Positions 42,166 through 52,692 of a stretch of 64,000 nt of DNA are shown piece by piece. Position numbers and translations under genes: made by a program. Positions within the stretch are counted from its first letter, which is position 1. Each line of letters begins with the position of its first letter. The notes under the pieces were generated by a model that saw nothing but the letters and a program-made list of their open reading frames with translations, was not told where the DNA came from and searched no databases. This DNA is from Collinsella sp944321445 (GTDB taxonomy: Bacteria > Actinomycetota > Coriobacteriia > Coriobacteriales > Coriobacteriaceae): the NCBI RefSeq assembly GCF_030371825.1, contig NZ_JAUDDM010000006.1. One strand, 5' to 3'.

Positions 42166-42687
42166 CTAAATGATGCCCAGGCTAGCGAGCTGGTAGATGT
42201 AGGTAACCACGAGCGCAATGTTGGCGACGATGCAGAGCACGCCCAGCACAATGCCCGCGAGCGCGGCCTTGTCGTACGGCGCGTTCTGACGGCGCGCCAC
42301 GATGCCCAGGGCAATTGCCACAACGCCGGCGACGACGCTCAGCACCCAGCTCACGACGAGCGCCAAAATCACGGCAGCGATGCCAAAGATCACGGCGGCG
42401 ATGGAAAGCCCGGGGTTGCCGGGAAGCGGCTCGATGTCGACGTCCGGCTTGGCAAGCGGGTTGTTGTCCGTCAGCGTGAGGGTGCGGTCCTCCTCGTCGA
42501 GCTCGGGGCCGTGCATCGGGGGAAACGGGCTTGCCTGCGCGGCGTCGGCTGCGGGCGTTGCAGGTGCCGCAGGCGTCGCAGGCGCGGCGTCTGTCGCGGT
42601 GCTGGCAGCGGTGTCCACGGCGGCTTCGGGCGACGGCTCGACGGCCGCATCATTTACTGCGGTCTGCTTCTGAGGGGTCTCTGGCAT
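42166..42687 (-). CDS. DUF4190-like membrane protein
   Basis: This 173-residue protein has an Ala/Pro/Thr-rich disordered N-terminal half (about 1-90) followed by two hydrophobic segments (ALVVSWVLSVVAGVVAIALGI and LAGIVLGVLCIVANIALVV) typical of DUF4190-like proteins, with ARRQNAPYDKAALAG between them. There is no enzymatic motif. The start ATG 42687 has CCAGGAGC upstream on the minus strand. It is convergent with the ArsC-like gene. Its role is unknown. Confidence 0.75.
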   Translation of the reverse strand: MPETPQKQTAVNDAAVEPSPEAAVDTAASTATDAAPATPAAPATPAADAAQASPFPPMHGPELDEEDRTLTLTDNNPLAKPDVDIEPLPGNPGLSIAAVIFGIAAVILALVVSWVLSVVAGVVAIALGIVARRQNAPYDKAALAGIVLGVLCIVANIALVVTYIYQLASLGII

Positions 42688-42889
42688 CGATGCTCCTGGA
42701 GAATCTGTTGTGCGTACGGGCGTGATGTGCCCGCGTCGTTACATGCTGTCGCTTCGCAGGATAGCAGGTTTGCGCGCGTCTTTCATGTGCTTTGACTGCC
42801 AATTAAGGTCTACAGAACGTGCCTCAACGGACGCTTCATGTGCTAGCGTCTATACGTGAACAAATCGTTGGCAAACGAGAGGATGCCAT

Positions 42890-43654
42890 ATGGATGCAGC
42901 CGAGCTTCTAACGCTTGCGCAAGCGGTTTCGCGCGGGGCGCTCACGCCCGAGCAGCTGGTGGAGCGCGCCCGCGTGGACGCTGTCAAAGACTTGGGCTAC
43001 GCGCAGGTCGACACGGAGCGCGGGCTTCGCACCGGTGTTTCGGAGGTCATCTACGGTGCGGGAAAGACCGCCGAGCAAATCGCCGGGATCGCGGACGCGA
43101 TGCGCGCCGCGGGCCAGGCCCGCGTACTCATCACGCGCCTTGAAGCAGACAAAGCTGCCACCCTGGCCGAACTCGGCTGCCCGTTCACCTATTACGAGGC
43201 TGCTCGTGCCGGCGTGGTGGGGGAGTTGCCCGAACCCGATGGAAACGGAATGATTCTCGTTGTGACGGCCGGCACCTCCGATGCACCCGTGGCGGAGGAG
43301 GCCGCGCTCACCGCGCGCTTTTTGGGCAACCAGGTCGAGCTGGTGAACGACGCTGGCGTGGCGGGCATTCATCGTCTGCTGTCGCATGGTGAGCAGATTG
43401 CGCGCGCCCAGGTGATCGTCGCGATTGCTGGCATGGAGGGCGCACTGCCCTCGGTGGTGGGCGGTTTGGCCGCCTGCCCGGTTATCGCGGTACCCACGAG
43501 CGTGGGTTACGGCGCCAACCTGGGTGGGCTCACGACGCTGCTCGCCATGGTCAACAGCTGCGCGAGCGGCGTTTCCGTCGTGAACATCGACAACGGGTTC
43601 GGCGCTGCCTACCAGGCGTCGCTCATCAATCATCTACCGGGCAAGGAGGCCTAG
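42890..43654 (+). CDS. larB: LarB, nickel-pincer nucleotide synthesis
   Basis: This 254-residue enzyme of the AIR carboxylase (PurE-like) family carboxylates and hydrolyses nicotinic acid adenine dinucleotide to start the nickel pincer cofactor of lactate racemase. Landmarks are GVSEVIYGAGKT, VTAGTSDAPVAEEA, GMEGALPSVVGGL and NIDNGFGAA. Length is typical. ATG 42890 follows GAGAGG. larC follows after five bases. The sulfur-inserting larE and racemase larA are not in this window. Confidence 0.95.
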   Translation: MDAAELLTLAQAVSRGALTPEQLVERARVDAVKDLGYAQVDTERGLRTGVSEVIYGAGKTAEQIAGIADAMRAAGQARVLITRLEADKAATLAELGCPFTYYEAARAGVVGELPEPDGNGMILVVTAGTSDAPVAEEAALTARFLGNQVELVNDAGVAGIHRLLSHGEQIARAQVIVAIAGMEGALPSVVGGLAACPVIAVPTSVGYGANLGGLTTLLAMVNSCASGVSVVNIDNGFGAAYQASLINHLPGKEA

Positions 43655-43659
43655 TCGCA

Positions 43660-45027
<1,368 letters not shown>

Positions 45028-45097
45028 TGGCGTCGGCCCATGCGGCACCTTTCCTGTTCCTGCTTAATCTGACCGTTTTGGCCGTAACAATATAAAA

Positions 45098-45234
45098 CGA
45101 AGACCTTGTGTACACGTTTTTACCGGCCTTCAAAGTACAAGGGAGCATCCGCCCCAGGAAATCCGCAGGTAATCGTGGTGCCTCTTCGGCGGTCTACTCG
45201 GCCGATCACCAAAAACCTGTACACGAGGTCTTCG
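45098..45234. repeat. Inverted-repeat element, CGAAGAC family copy 1
   Basis: Arms 45098-45121 and 45211-45234 match at 22 of 24 positions (CGAAGACCTTGTGTACACGT on the left). The right flank TTAATCCAGCCAA matches the flank of the element at 63300-63476. Both occupy gene-free gaps. Confidence 0.85.
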
Positions 45235-45372
45235 TAAAACATTAATCCAGCCAAAATGAGCTCCACGTCCCGCTTCGAAGCCCCACACCACCCCTCGTAC
45301 CCGCCATCCGCCACGAATTCGGGGTGTACAATGCTCGCAGCGCAGGCGCGCATCGAGGAAGAGGAGTCCGCC

Positions 45373-45741
45373 ATGTCCGTCATGCAACGTGCGTTCAAGG
45401 CCCTGAGCATCCTGGTCATCGTCGGCGCGGTGGACCTTAGCATCACCGCACGTGTCCTGTTCACTTCGGGCACCCAACTTGAGCCGCTGCAGCTCGTGAC
45501 GCTCATCCTGTCCATCGTCCTGTCGCTGCTGTTGGGCATTATGGGCCTGCGCACCGACGGCGATCCCGTCAAAGTGTCTAAGCTCTTCCTGCTCACCATG
45601 CTTGCAATCTGGGCAAACGTGGGCGGTGTGCTCCTTATTCTTCTCACCGGCGAGGTTATCGTTTCGGTCATCGTCAACGCGCTCATCGTCGCCGCATTCG
45701 CGTACATCGCGCAGCGCGTAAGCAAGGAGCCGCGCCCCTAA
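45373..45741 (+). CDS. Small four-helix membrane protein
   Basis: This 122-residue protein has about four hydrophobic segments (10-25, 38-57, 70-88, 93-112) and a basic tail. No family or catalytic motif was recognised. ATG 45373 follows GAAGAGGAG, and TACAAT near 45326 is a plausible -10 for the gene. Longer in-frame starts run into the repeat element and are not favoured. It precedes yfcE by 51 bp and may be cotranscribed with it. Confidence 0.7.
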   Translation: MSVMQRAFKALSILVIVGAVDLSITARVLFTSGTQLEPLQLVTLILSIVLSLLLGIMGLRTDGDPVKVSKLFLLTMLAIWANVGGVLLILLTGEVIVSVIVNALIVAAFAYIAQRVSKEPRP

Positions 45742-45792
45742 ACCCGCCAACGCATCCGATTCGCATCGTCCCAACCATTGAAAGGTACATCC

Positions 45793-46362
45793 ATGAAGTT
45801 CCTTCTCGCATCCGACATTCACGGTTCGGCGTACTGGGCCGAGCGCCTCGTGCGCGCCATCGACCAGGAGACGCCCGACCGCATCATCCTGCTGGGCGAC
45901 CTGCTCTACCACGGCCCGCGCAACGACCTGCCGCGCGATTACGCCCCCAAGCGCGTGATTCCGCTGCTCAACGACCTCGCCGTCACCGGAAAGCTCATCG
46001 CTGTGCGTGGCAACTGCGAGGCCGAGGTCGACCAGATGGTCCTCAGCTTCCCCTGCATGGCCGACAGTTCCATCGTGCTCGACGAGGGCGGCCGCCAGCT
46101 GTTCTGCACGCACGGGCACGTGTTCGGTGCGGGCTTCCACAACAGCGTGGACAACCTGCCTCAGCTGCCCGAGGGTTCGGCCATCGTATACGGCCACACG
46201 CACGTCAAGGTGAACGAGGAGGTGCCCGGGCACCCTGGCATCTGGGCCTTCAACCCCGGCAGCGTGTCCATCCCCAAGGACGGAACCCACAGCTACGGCA
46301 TCTATGACAGCACGCTGCCCGTGGACCAGGCTTTCACCCACGTGGTCATGGAAGAGGAGTAG
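45793..46362 (+). CDS. yfcE: YfcE-like metallophosphodiesterase
   Basis: This 189-residue calcineurin-like phosphodiesterase has the metal-binding motifs LLASDIHGS, LGDLLYHGP, VRGNCEAEVD, CTHGHVFG and YGHTHV, with FNPGSVSIPK near the end. E. coli YfcE hydrolyses phosphodiesters in vitro, but its physiological substrate is unclear. Length is standard. ATG 45793 follows GAAAGGT. mazG starts four bases after its stop codon. Confidence 0.93.
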   Translation: MKFLLASDIHGSAYWAERLVRAIDQETPDRIILLGDLLYHGPRNDLPRDYAPKRVIPLLNDLAVTGKLIAVRGNCEAEVDQMVLSFPCMADSSIVLDEGGRQLFCTHGHVFGAGFHNSVDNLPQLPEGSAIVYGHTHVKVNEEVPGHPGIWAFNPGSVSIPKDGTHSYGIYDSTLPVDQAFTHVVMEEE

Positions 46363-46365
46363 CCC

Positions 46366-47229
46366 ATGGCAAACGAGACGATTGCCGCCGACGGATCCGA
46401 GGCGCGCAACGAGGCAACGCTGTGCGACGCGCGCACCTCGTTCCAGTCGCTGGTGAACACCATCTGGCGCCTGCGCCAGCCCGATGGTTGCCCGTGGGAC
46501 CGCAAGCAGACGCATGCGAGCATCGCCAAGAACATGATCGAGGAGGCCTACGAGGCCGTCGATTGCATCGAGGCCGACGACGTGCCGCACCTGCGCGAAG
46601 AGCTCGGCGACGTTCTTATGCAGGTTGTGCTGCACGCGCAGATCGCCGCCGATGCCGGTGAGTTCACCATGGAAGACGTGGCGCGCGACATCGACGCGAA
46701 GCTCATCCGCCGGCATCCGCACGTGTTCGGCGAGCACGCCGAGGCCCAAAGCGCCGACGAGGTGCTCGACATTTGGGACGCCGTGAAGCTCAAGGAGAAG
46801 GAGGCCCGCGACGCCGATGCTGCGGCTGCAAGCGAGCGCCCGGCTGGGCTGCTCGATGGCGTGCCGCGTTCGCTGCCGGCGCTCATGCAGGCGCAGAAGG
46901 TCTCGCGCAAGGCTGCTGCCGTGGGCTTCGATTGGGAAACGACCGAGGACGTGTGGGCCAAGGTTGCCGAGGAGCGCGCGGAGTTCGACCGCGAAGAGCC
47001 CGGCGGCGAGGCACGCGAGATGGAGTTCGGCGACATCCTGTTCGCGCTCGTGAACGTTGCGCGCAAAGAGGGTATCGATGCCGAAAGCGCTCTGCGCGCT
47101 TCGACGGCGAAGTTCCGCACGCGCTGGGAGGCCATGGAGGACGTCGCGTACGAGCGCGGCGTTGCGCTCGAAAGTCTGTCTGTGGCGGAGCTCAACGAAC
47201 TGTGGGACGAGGTCAAGCGCAGCTCGTAG
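46366..47229 (+). CDS. mazG: Nucleoside triphosphate pyrophosphohydrolase MazG
   Basis: This 287-residue protein has two MazG domains in tandem, like the E. coli enzyme that hydrolyses (d)NTPs to NMPs. The N-terminal domain has CPWDRKQTHASI, NMIEEAYEAVDCIE and EELGDVLMQVV; the C-terminal one has KVAEERAEFD and EFGDILFALVNVARK. It is four bases from yfcE, so the two are cotranscribed. The N-terminal 25 residues are an extra, poorly conserved extension. Confidence 0.94.
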   Translation: MANETIAADGSEARNEATLCDARTSFQSLVNTIWRLRQPDGCPWDRKQTHASIAKNMIEEAYEAVDCIEADDVPHLREELGDVLMQVVLHAQIAADAGEFTMEDVARDIDAKLIRRHPHVFGEHAEAQSADEVLDIWDAVKLKEKEARDADAAAASERPAGLLDGVPRSLPALMQAQKVSRKAAAVGFDWETTEDVWAKVAEERAEFDREEPGGEAREMEFGDILFALVNVARKEGIDAESALRASTAKFRTRWEAMEDVAYERGVALESLSVAELNELWDEVKRSS

Positions 47230-47344
47230 CGGTTGTTGGGGCGACATGCGACCGAAGAGGATCGTTCCGCGCGCGTTCATTGTGCGGGATGCGTGCGCTC
47301 CGTTCAGGGTGTTCGTTTTCGGTGAAAAGGCGTCCGCGCTGTGC

Positions 47345-47445
47345 TACACTGGGGGTGCCAGCAAAGCCCGTCTATCGTTAACTTAGGCGCGGGCGGCGCG
47401 GTAATAGTTTGAGGGGCTTGGCTGCAACCGAGCCCCTTTCGCTAT
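47345..47445 (+). ncRNA. Candidate small RNA upstream of eno
   Basis: An extended -10 TGCTACACT (47342-47350) is followed about 60 bases later by a hairpin GGGGCT...AGCCCC (47413-47436) and TTTC. No reading frame with a ribosome site lies between. This could be a short RNA of about 85 nt or a leader segment of eno. It matches no RNA family that I recognise. Confidence 0.3.
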
Positions 47446-47589
47446 CCGCCGGGTATTTCGGCCGCGGCAAGAAAAATCTTATTCACACGAATCAACACTC
47501 AAAAATCGGGCATACTAACCAAAGTTTGCTAAGGGTAACCTATGCCCTGGCAGTTGCTATCCAGCCCACAGGGCGGAAAGGACTCGGCT

Positions 47590-48879
<1,290 letters not shown>

Positions 48880-48936
48880 CGTGAAGGGAGCGGCTGCCTC
48901 CGCGCAAGGCTGAGCCGCACGTTGAAGCGCATGGAC

Positions 48937-48972
48937 GGCACCGGATTCCCAACGGATCCGGTGCCGTTTTTT
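48937..48972 (+). terminator. eno terminator
   Basis: GGCACCGGAT (48937-48946) pairs with 48956-48965, followed by TTTTTT. Confidence 0.92.
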
Positions 48973-48994
48973 CTGCTGACTCCGAGCCCATCGA

Positions 48995-49115
48995 CTGTTC
49001 AGTGCGCTTTTGACCAATCCTCAGCTGTTCGGTGCACTTTGGGCCAATAAAAGCAGCGCATCATTGGCTCAAGCTGCACTCAACTGTAGCCGATTGGCCA
49101 AAAGTGCACTCAACG
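48995..49115. repeat. Nested direct and inverted repeat element
   Basis: Two direct repeats, CTGTTCAGTGCGCTTTTGAC (from 48995) and CTGTTCGGTGCACTTTGGGC (from 49025), each continuing to CCAAT, are followed by two inverted copies (49063-49086 and 49093-49115). The first direct copy pairs best with the last inverted copy, and the second with the third, giving a nested stem. Confidence 0.8.
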
Positions 49116-49284
49116 TGCGTGCGAGCCTCCCATGCCTTTCCGCGCGCTGCGTATCCAACGCGAACGTCGCCGCGCCGCCCATCGCGCCGCACCCGCGCAA
49201 AGCCTGCACAACTGAAAGCGCCGCGCGTGGTATAACTACTAGGCAACATCAGCGCACACGCACTCCAAACACCCAAGGCGCCCT

Positions 49285-50031
49285 ATGGAACACTATCGCA
49301 ACAATCCTGTCCCCCTCGCTTCGACGCGCATGCGTCGGTCGGTTGCTGCCGATTACGCGGGAACAGCGCCCTTGGGCTTTGCGGATTCCGGTGCCTCTGC
49401 CCGCAGGGGCATGCGTGAGCCGATGCGCGCCGCCGGACCTTCCCGCAGGGGAAACGACGGCTCCCGACGCGGTGGTTCCGCGTCCGCGGGTGCCAAGCGC
49501 GCAAGCGGATCGCGCCGCGGCGGAAGGGCATCCGGTTCCGGCGGCTTCATGAAGTACGCCACCGACAACGCGTTCGTGCGCCAGGTCTACGGCTTCATCT
49601 CCGGTCCGTTCCGTCCGCTGTTCATCGCGCTTGTGGTCATCGCGGTCGCTGTGGGGCTCTATTTCCCCCTGCGTAACTACTACGTGGCGTGGCGTACGGG
49701 CGACGTGTTGAGCCAGCAGCTCGAGCTGCGTACCGCCTACAACGACGGCCTGCAAGAAGAGGTCGACCAGTACCTGTCGCAGGAAGGTATCGAGCAGTCG
49801 GCCCGCTCCGAGCTGGGCATGGTGCTGCCGGGTGAGACGCGCATCGACGTGGTCGGTGGCGACGACGATTCGAAGTCCGGCGAATCCGAGGTTCCCACGA
49901 CGGCGAGCGAGGCCGAGAAGGCCGAATCCGCGATTATCGAAGACGCGCCGTGGTACATTAAGGTCTTGGACACGGTGTTCTTCTTCGGCGGGACCGAGGG
50001 CGAGACCGTGAGCTCCACAGGAGGTCAATAA
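49285..50031 (+). CDS. FtsB/DivIC-family septum formation initiator
   Basis: This 248-residue protein has a long basic, Arg/Gly/Ser-rich cytoplasmic N-terminus (about 1-85), one membrane helix (FRPLFIALVVIAVAVGLYFPL, about 107-128) and an extracytoplasmic coiled-coil (about 130-180) with LSQEGIEQSARSELGMVLPGE, the pattern of DivIC/FtsB septum proteins. It would act in the divisome with FtsL/FtsQ. TATAAC near 49230 is a plausible -10. No strong ribosome site precedes ATG 49285. The C-terminal tail is longer than usual. Placement after eno and before ppx is the common order in Actinobacteria. Confidence 0.88.
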   Translation: MEHYRNNPVPLASTRMRRSVAADYAGTAPLGFADSGASARRGMREPMRAAGPSRRGNDGSRRGGSASAGAKRASGSRRGGRASGSGGFMKYATDNAFVRQVYGFISGPFRPLFIALVVIAVAVGLYFPLRNYYVAWRTGDVLSQQLELRTAYNDGLQEEVDQYLSQEGIEQSARSELGMVLPGETRIDVVGGDDDSKSGESEVPTTASEAEKAESAIIEDAPWYIKVLDTVFFFGGTEGETVSSTGGQ

Positions 50032-50043
50032 AGGGAGGTCCGT

Positions 50044-51012
50044 ATGCGCGTCGCGGCTATCGATTTGGGAACCGTGTCGTCTCGTTTGCTGACAGCGGTT
50101 GTCGAAGATGGATTGGTCGTGAGCTCCACGAAGCATACGGTCATAACGGACCTCGGCCAGGGCGTGGACGCGACGGGTCGCCTCAACGAGGCGGCAATCG
50201 AGCGCGTCGTCGAAGCTTGCGCGCAGTTCGTGCGCGAGATCGCGGACTTCGGTCCCGATGCCATCTGCACCACGCTTACCAGCGCTGCGCGCGACGCGGA
50301 AAACGGTGCCGTGCTGTTCGCTCGGCTGGAGAAGCTCGGCCTGCGCCCGCAGGTCATTCCCGGTGAGGTCGAGGCGCGCCTGACATTCTACGGTGTGGCG
50401 CACGATTTTCCCGGCCAGCGCATTGCGGTCGCCGATTCCGGCGGCGGGTCGACCGAGCTCGTTGTGGGCAGCTACGTGCCGGGGCAGCCGCTGGAGCTGG
50501 GTCGCCTGCAGTCGCTGGATATCGGCTGCCGACGCATCACCGATCGTTATCTCGTGGGAAACCCGCCCACGTCTGAGCAGATCAACGAGGGTTCTGCGTG
50601 GGCGCTCAAGCTCTTCGAGTCGTATTGGCACGAGGCAGGGGAGCATCCCGACCGGCTGGTCGCCGTGGGCGGCACCGTCACGACGCTCGTCGCCATGGCC
50701 AATGAGCTCGCGGTCTACGATTCCTCCTTCGTGCACCTGCACGAGCTCACCGGCGCCGACGTGGCGAAGTGCATCGGCCTCATGCGCGTGCGCACAGTCG
50801 ACCAGATTGCCGAGCTGCCGGGTATCCAGCCGCAGCGCGCACCGGTGATGCTGGGCGGCGCCATCATCATCCGCGAACTCATGCGCGCCGCGGGCTACGA
50901 GTCGCTCACTGTGAGCGAGAACAGCCTGCTCGTGGGCATGGCCATCACGATGTACGAGACCCTTTCGAACATCGACCCCGCCATAGGCTGGACCCCCGAG
51001 CTGTCGTGGTAA
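50044..51012 (+). CDS. ppx: Ppx/GppA-family phosphatase
   Basis: This 322-residue actin-fold protein has the phosphate loops VAAIDLGTVSSRL and VADSGGGSTELVVG, and the adenosine-region VAVGGTVTTLVAM. It belongs to the exopolyphosphatase/pppGpp phosphatase family, in the short two-domain form typical of Actinobacteria; the exact substrate (polyphosphate or (p)ppGpp) cannot be told. ATG 50044 follows AAGGGAGG. It starts 12 bases after the DivIC-like gene, and the tRNA-Leu begins 13 bases after its stop. Confidence 0.92.
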   Translation: MRVAAIDLGTVSSRLLTAVVEDGLVVSSTKHTVITDLGQGVDATGRLNEAAIERVVEACAQFVREIADFGPDAICTTLTSAARDAENGAVLFARLEKLGLRPQVIPGEVEARLTFYGVAHDFPGQRIAVADSGGGSTELVVGSYVPGQPLELGRLQSLDIGCRRITDRYLVGNPPTSEQINEGSAWALKLFESYWHEAGEHPDRLVAVGGTVTTLVAMANELAVYDSSFVHLHELTGADVAKCIGLMRVRTVDQIAELPGIQPQRAPVMLGGAIIIRELMRAAGYESLTVSENSLLVGMAITMYETLSNIDPAIGWTPELSW

Positions 51013-51025
51013 ACTACACCCTCAC

Positions 51026-51110
51026 GGGGGCGTGGCGGAATTGGCATACGCAGGAGACTTAAAATCTTCGGCCGAAAGGATTGTGGGTTCGAGTCCCACC
51101 GCCCCTACCA
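51026..51110 (+). tRNA. tRNA-Leu(TAA)
   Basis: An 85-nt class II tRNA with acceptor GGGGGCG/CGCCCCT (first pair G-U), anticodon loop CTTAAAA (anticodon TAA), a long variable arm and encoded CCA at 51108-51110. The T-arm is GTGGGTTCGAGTCCCAC. Its 3' end and terminator are duplicated at 51271-51330. Confidence 0.95.
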
Positions 51111-51330
51111 GGTGACTATGGGCCCCGGCGACGGGGTCCTTTCGTTTTTGTGCCCCTTGCGGGGACTCGAACCCGCGAGGGCGCGGGGCTGCGGGAACGC
51201 GCGAGCGTTCCCCAGCGAGCGCGCAAGGCGGCCCCGGCCGCCGCAGCGCACCGCGCGCCGCCGGCGCGCGGAGTCCCACCGCCCCTACCAGGTGATTCTG
51301 GGCCCCGGCTGCGGGGCCCTTTCGTTTTTG
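51091..51330 (+). repeat. Duplicated tRNA-Leu 3' end around a three-hairpin module
   Basis: The tRNA 3' part, terminator hairpin (GGGCCCCG...CGGGG) and T-run at 51091-51150 recur at 51271-51330 with few changes. Between them, an inverted T-arm fragment (GGGACTCGAACCC, 51170-51182) is followed by hairpins GGGAACGC/GCGTTCCC (51193-51212), GGCGGC/GCCGCC (51227-51242) and a GC-rich third stem. The block aligns without gaps to 52431-52526 beside the other tRNA-Leu. Confidence 0.9.
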
Positions 51331-51463
51331 CGCTTCGGCCTCCACAGCCCTCCCATACCGAATCGCGCACATCCGCTTACAGAAAAACGCAGCAACGCGG
51401 CATCGGCGCCGTGGCCTCGCGGGTATCCTGAAGCGGGAAACGACTTGCGTTGGGAGAGTCCTC

Positions 51464-51748
51464 ATGAAAAAGATCGTCGTATCGTGCGGATCAGGCGTCG
51501 TCACGTCCGCCATCGTCGCTAAAAGCGTGACGCAGCTGCTTGACGACCACGGCTTTGCCGGTCAGTACGCCATCGAGCGCTGCAGCATGGCGGAGGCGCC
51601 GCGCGTGTGCGAAGATGCCGATTTCCTCATTGCCACAACCATCGCTCCGAAGGGAATCACCTGCGCGTACGTGAGTGGCGTGTCCTTTTTGACCGGTATG
51701 GGCAAGGCCGATACCGAAAAGCAAATCCTGGATGCTATGGCACAATAG
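51464..51748 (+). CDS. Orphan PTS EIIB, galactitol family
   Basis: This 94-residue protein has the phosphorylated cysteine Cys8 in VVSCGSGVVTSAI, as in GatB-like EIIB subunits. No EIIA or EIIC gene is adjacent, which is unusual. It lies between two tRNA-Leu loci and is followed after 43 bp by a VOC-family gene. ATG 51464 has GGGAGAG at a suitable distance. It may supply phosphate to a membrane partner encoded elsewhere, or be a leftover of a lost galactitol/sorbitol-type PTS. Confidence 0.88.
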   Translation: MKKIVVSCGSGVVTSAIVAKSVTQLLDDHGFAGQYAIERCSMAEAPRVCEDADFLIATTIAPKGITCAYVSGVSFLTGMGKADTEKQILDAMAQ

Positions 51749-51791
51749 ATGCGGGGAGCGCGTCTGACGATTGCAAACGAGAGGATTGACC

Positions 51792-52169
51792 ATGACGCAG
51801 AATGCCGAGAACCCTGTCGAGCTGTTCGACATGTACGTTGCCCACGTGGGCATCAATGCGAAGAATCCCGAAGAGGCCGCGCGGATTGCCGAGGACTTTT
51901 CGCTGCTGATGGGCCTGCCTGCCATCGAGACACCGAAGGCGGTGTTCTCCGCGACGCTTGTCGAGACCATGAAGCAGAACGTCCGCGGCACGAACGGCCA
52001 CATCGGCTTCCATGTGAACGACATGCCGGCTGCGGAGAAGTGGTTCACCGAGCGTGGGTTTGAGCTCAACGAGGAGTCGCGCGCGCTCACGCCGGACGGC
52101 GCCACGCGCCTGATCTACTTCAAGCGCGAAATCGGCGGGTTCGCCATTCACCTGACGACCGACAAGTAG
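51792..52169 (+). CDS. VOC-family protein
   Basis: This 125-residue protein resembles the vicinal oxygen chelate fold, with paired beta-alpha-beta units (MYVAHVGINAKNPEEAARIAE and HIGFHVNDMPAAEKWFTE). Its sequence is close to the VOC domains that accompany 2-keto-3-deoxy-6-phosphogluconate aldolase in Firmicutes, which would fit the neighbouring galactitol-type EIIB. Its reaction is unknown. ATG 51792 follows GAGAGGAT. Confidence 0.8.
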   Translation: MTQNAENPVELFDMYVAHVGINAKNPEEAARIAEDFSLLMGLPAIETPKAVFSATLVETMKQNVRGTNGHIGFHVNDMPAAEKWFTERGFELNEESRALTPDGATRLIYFKREIGGFAIHLTTDK

Positions 52170-52238
52170 TGCGACCAGGGGCTCAGCCGCGCAGGCTGGG
52201 CCCCGTGCATGTGCGGCAAGATTCACGCAAAAAAATCC

Positions 52239-52266
52239 TTGCACTCGGCGCTCAGTTTGTTAAGAT
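52239..52266 (+). promoter_or_regulatory. Promoter of tRNA-Leu(CAG)
   Basis: TTGCAC (52239-52244), 16 bp, TAAGAT (52261-52266), ending 10 bp before the tRNA. Confidence 0.75.
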
Positions 52267-52276
52267 TGAACAGCAC

Positions 52277-52363
52277 GCGGGCGTGGCGGAATTGGCAGAC
52301 GCGTATGGTTCAGGTCCATATGGGGGCAACCCCGTGAAGGTTCAAGTCCTTTCGCCCGCACCA
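52277..52363 (+). tRNA. tRNA-Leu(CAG)
   Basis: An 87-nt class II tRNA with acceptor GCGGGCG/CGCCCGC, anticodon loop TTCAGGT (anticodon CAG), a long variable arm and CCA at 52361-52363. The T-arm is AAGGTTCAAGTCCTT. Its 3' end is duplicated at 52527-52613. Confidence 0.96.
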
Positions 52364-52613
52364 TCTGAGATTGAAGGCTCCAGCGATGGAGCCTTTTTCA
52401 TGTCAAGGCGCCTTGCAGGGACTTGAACCCATTAGGGTCGCGAGGCTGAGCAAACGCGTGAGCGTTTGCCAGCGAGCGTGCGAGGGCGGCGCAGCCGCCC
52501 GAAGCTGCGGACGCCGCAGGCGGACGCAAGTCCTTTCGCCCGCACCATAAGAAATTGAAGGCTCCAGCGATGGAGCCTTTTTCATGTCGAGGCCCCTTGC
52601 AGGGACTTGAACC
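52343..52613 (+). repeat. Duplicated tRNA-Leu 3' end around a three-hairpin module, second locus
   Basis: An 87-bp block (tRNA 3' end, terminator GGCTCC/GGAGCC with T-run, then an inverted T-arm CAGGGACTTGAACC) lies at 52343-52429 and again at 52527-52613. Between them are hairpins GCAAACGC/GCGTTTGC (52450-52469), GGGCGGC/GCCGCCC (52484-52500) and CTGCGG/CCGCAG. The middle block aligns colinearly with that beside tRNA-Leu(TAA), with paired changes in the stems. Confidence 0.92.
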
Positions 52614-52692
52614 TGAGAAGGCCCAATCTTCCGTCCTACTGCGCCGCCCGAGCGGGTACAAGGCGGATAGACAGCCACCTTGGAGGCCGATC

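Noticed and set aside
47345..47445. SRP RNA or tmRNA
   Set aside because: The sequence lacks the conserved SRP tetraloop region and any tmRNA tag frame; left as an unassigned candidate RNA.
51022..51513. Minus-strand open frame over tRNA-Leu(TAA) and its module
   Set aside because: It reads through a tRNA and repeat; similar hypothetical proteins in related genomes are likely translations of the same module.
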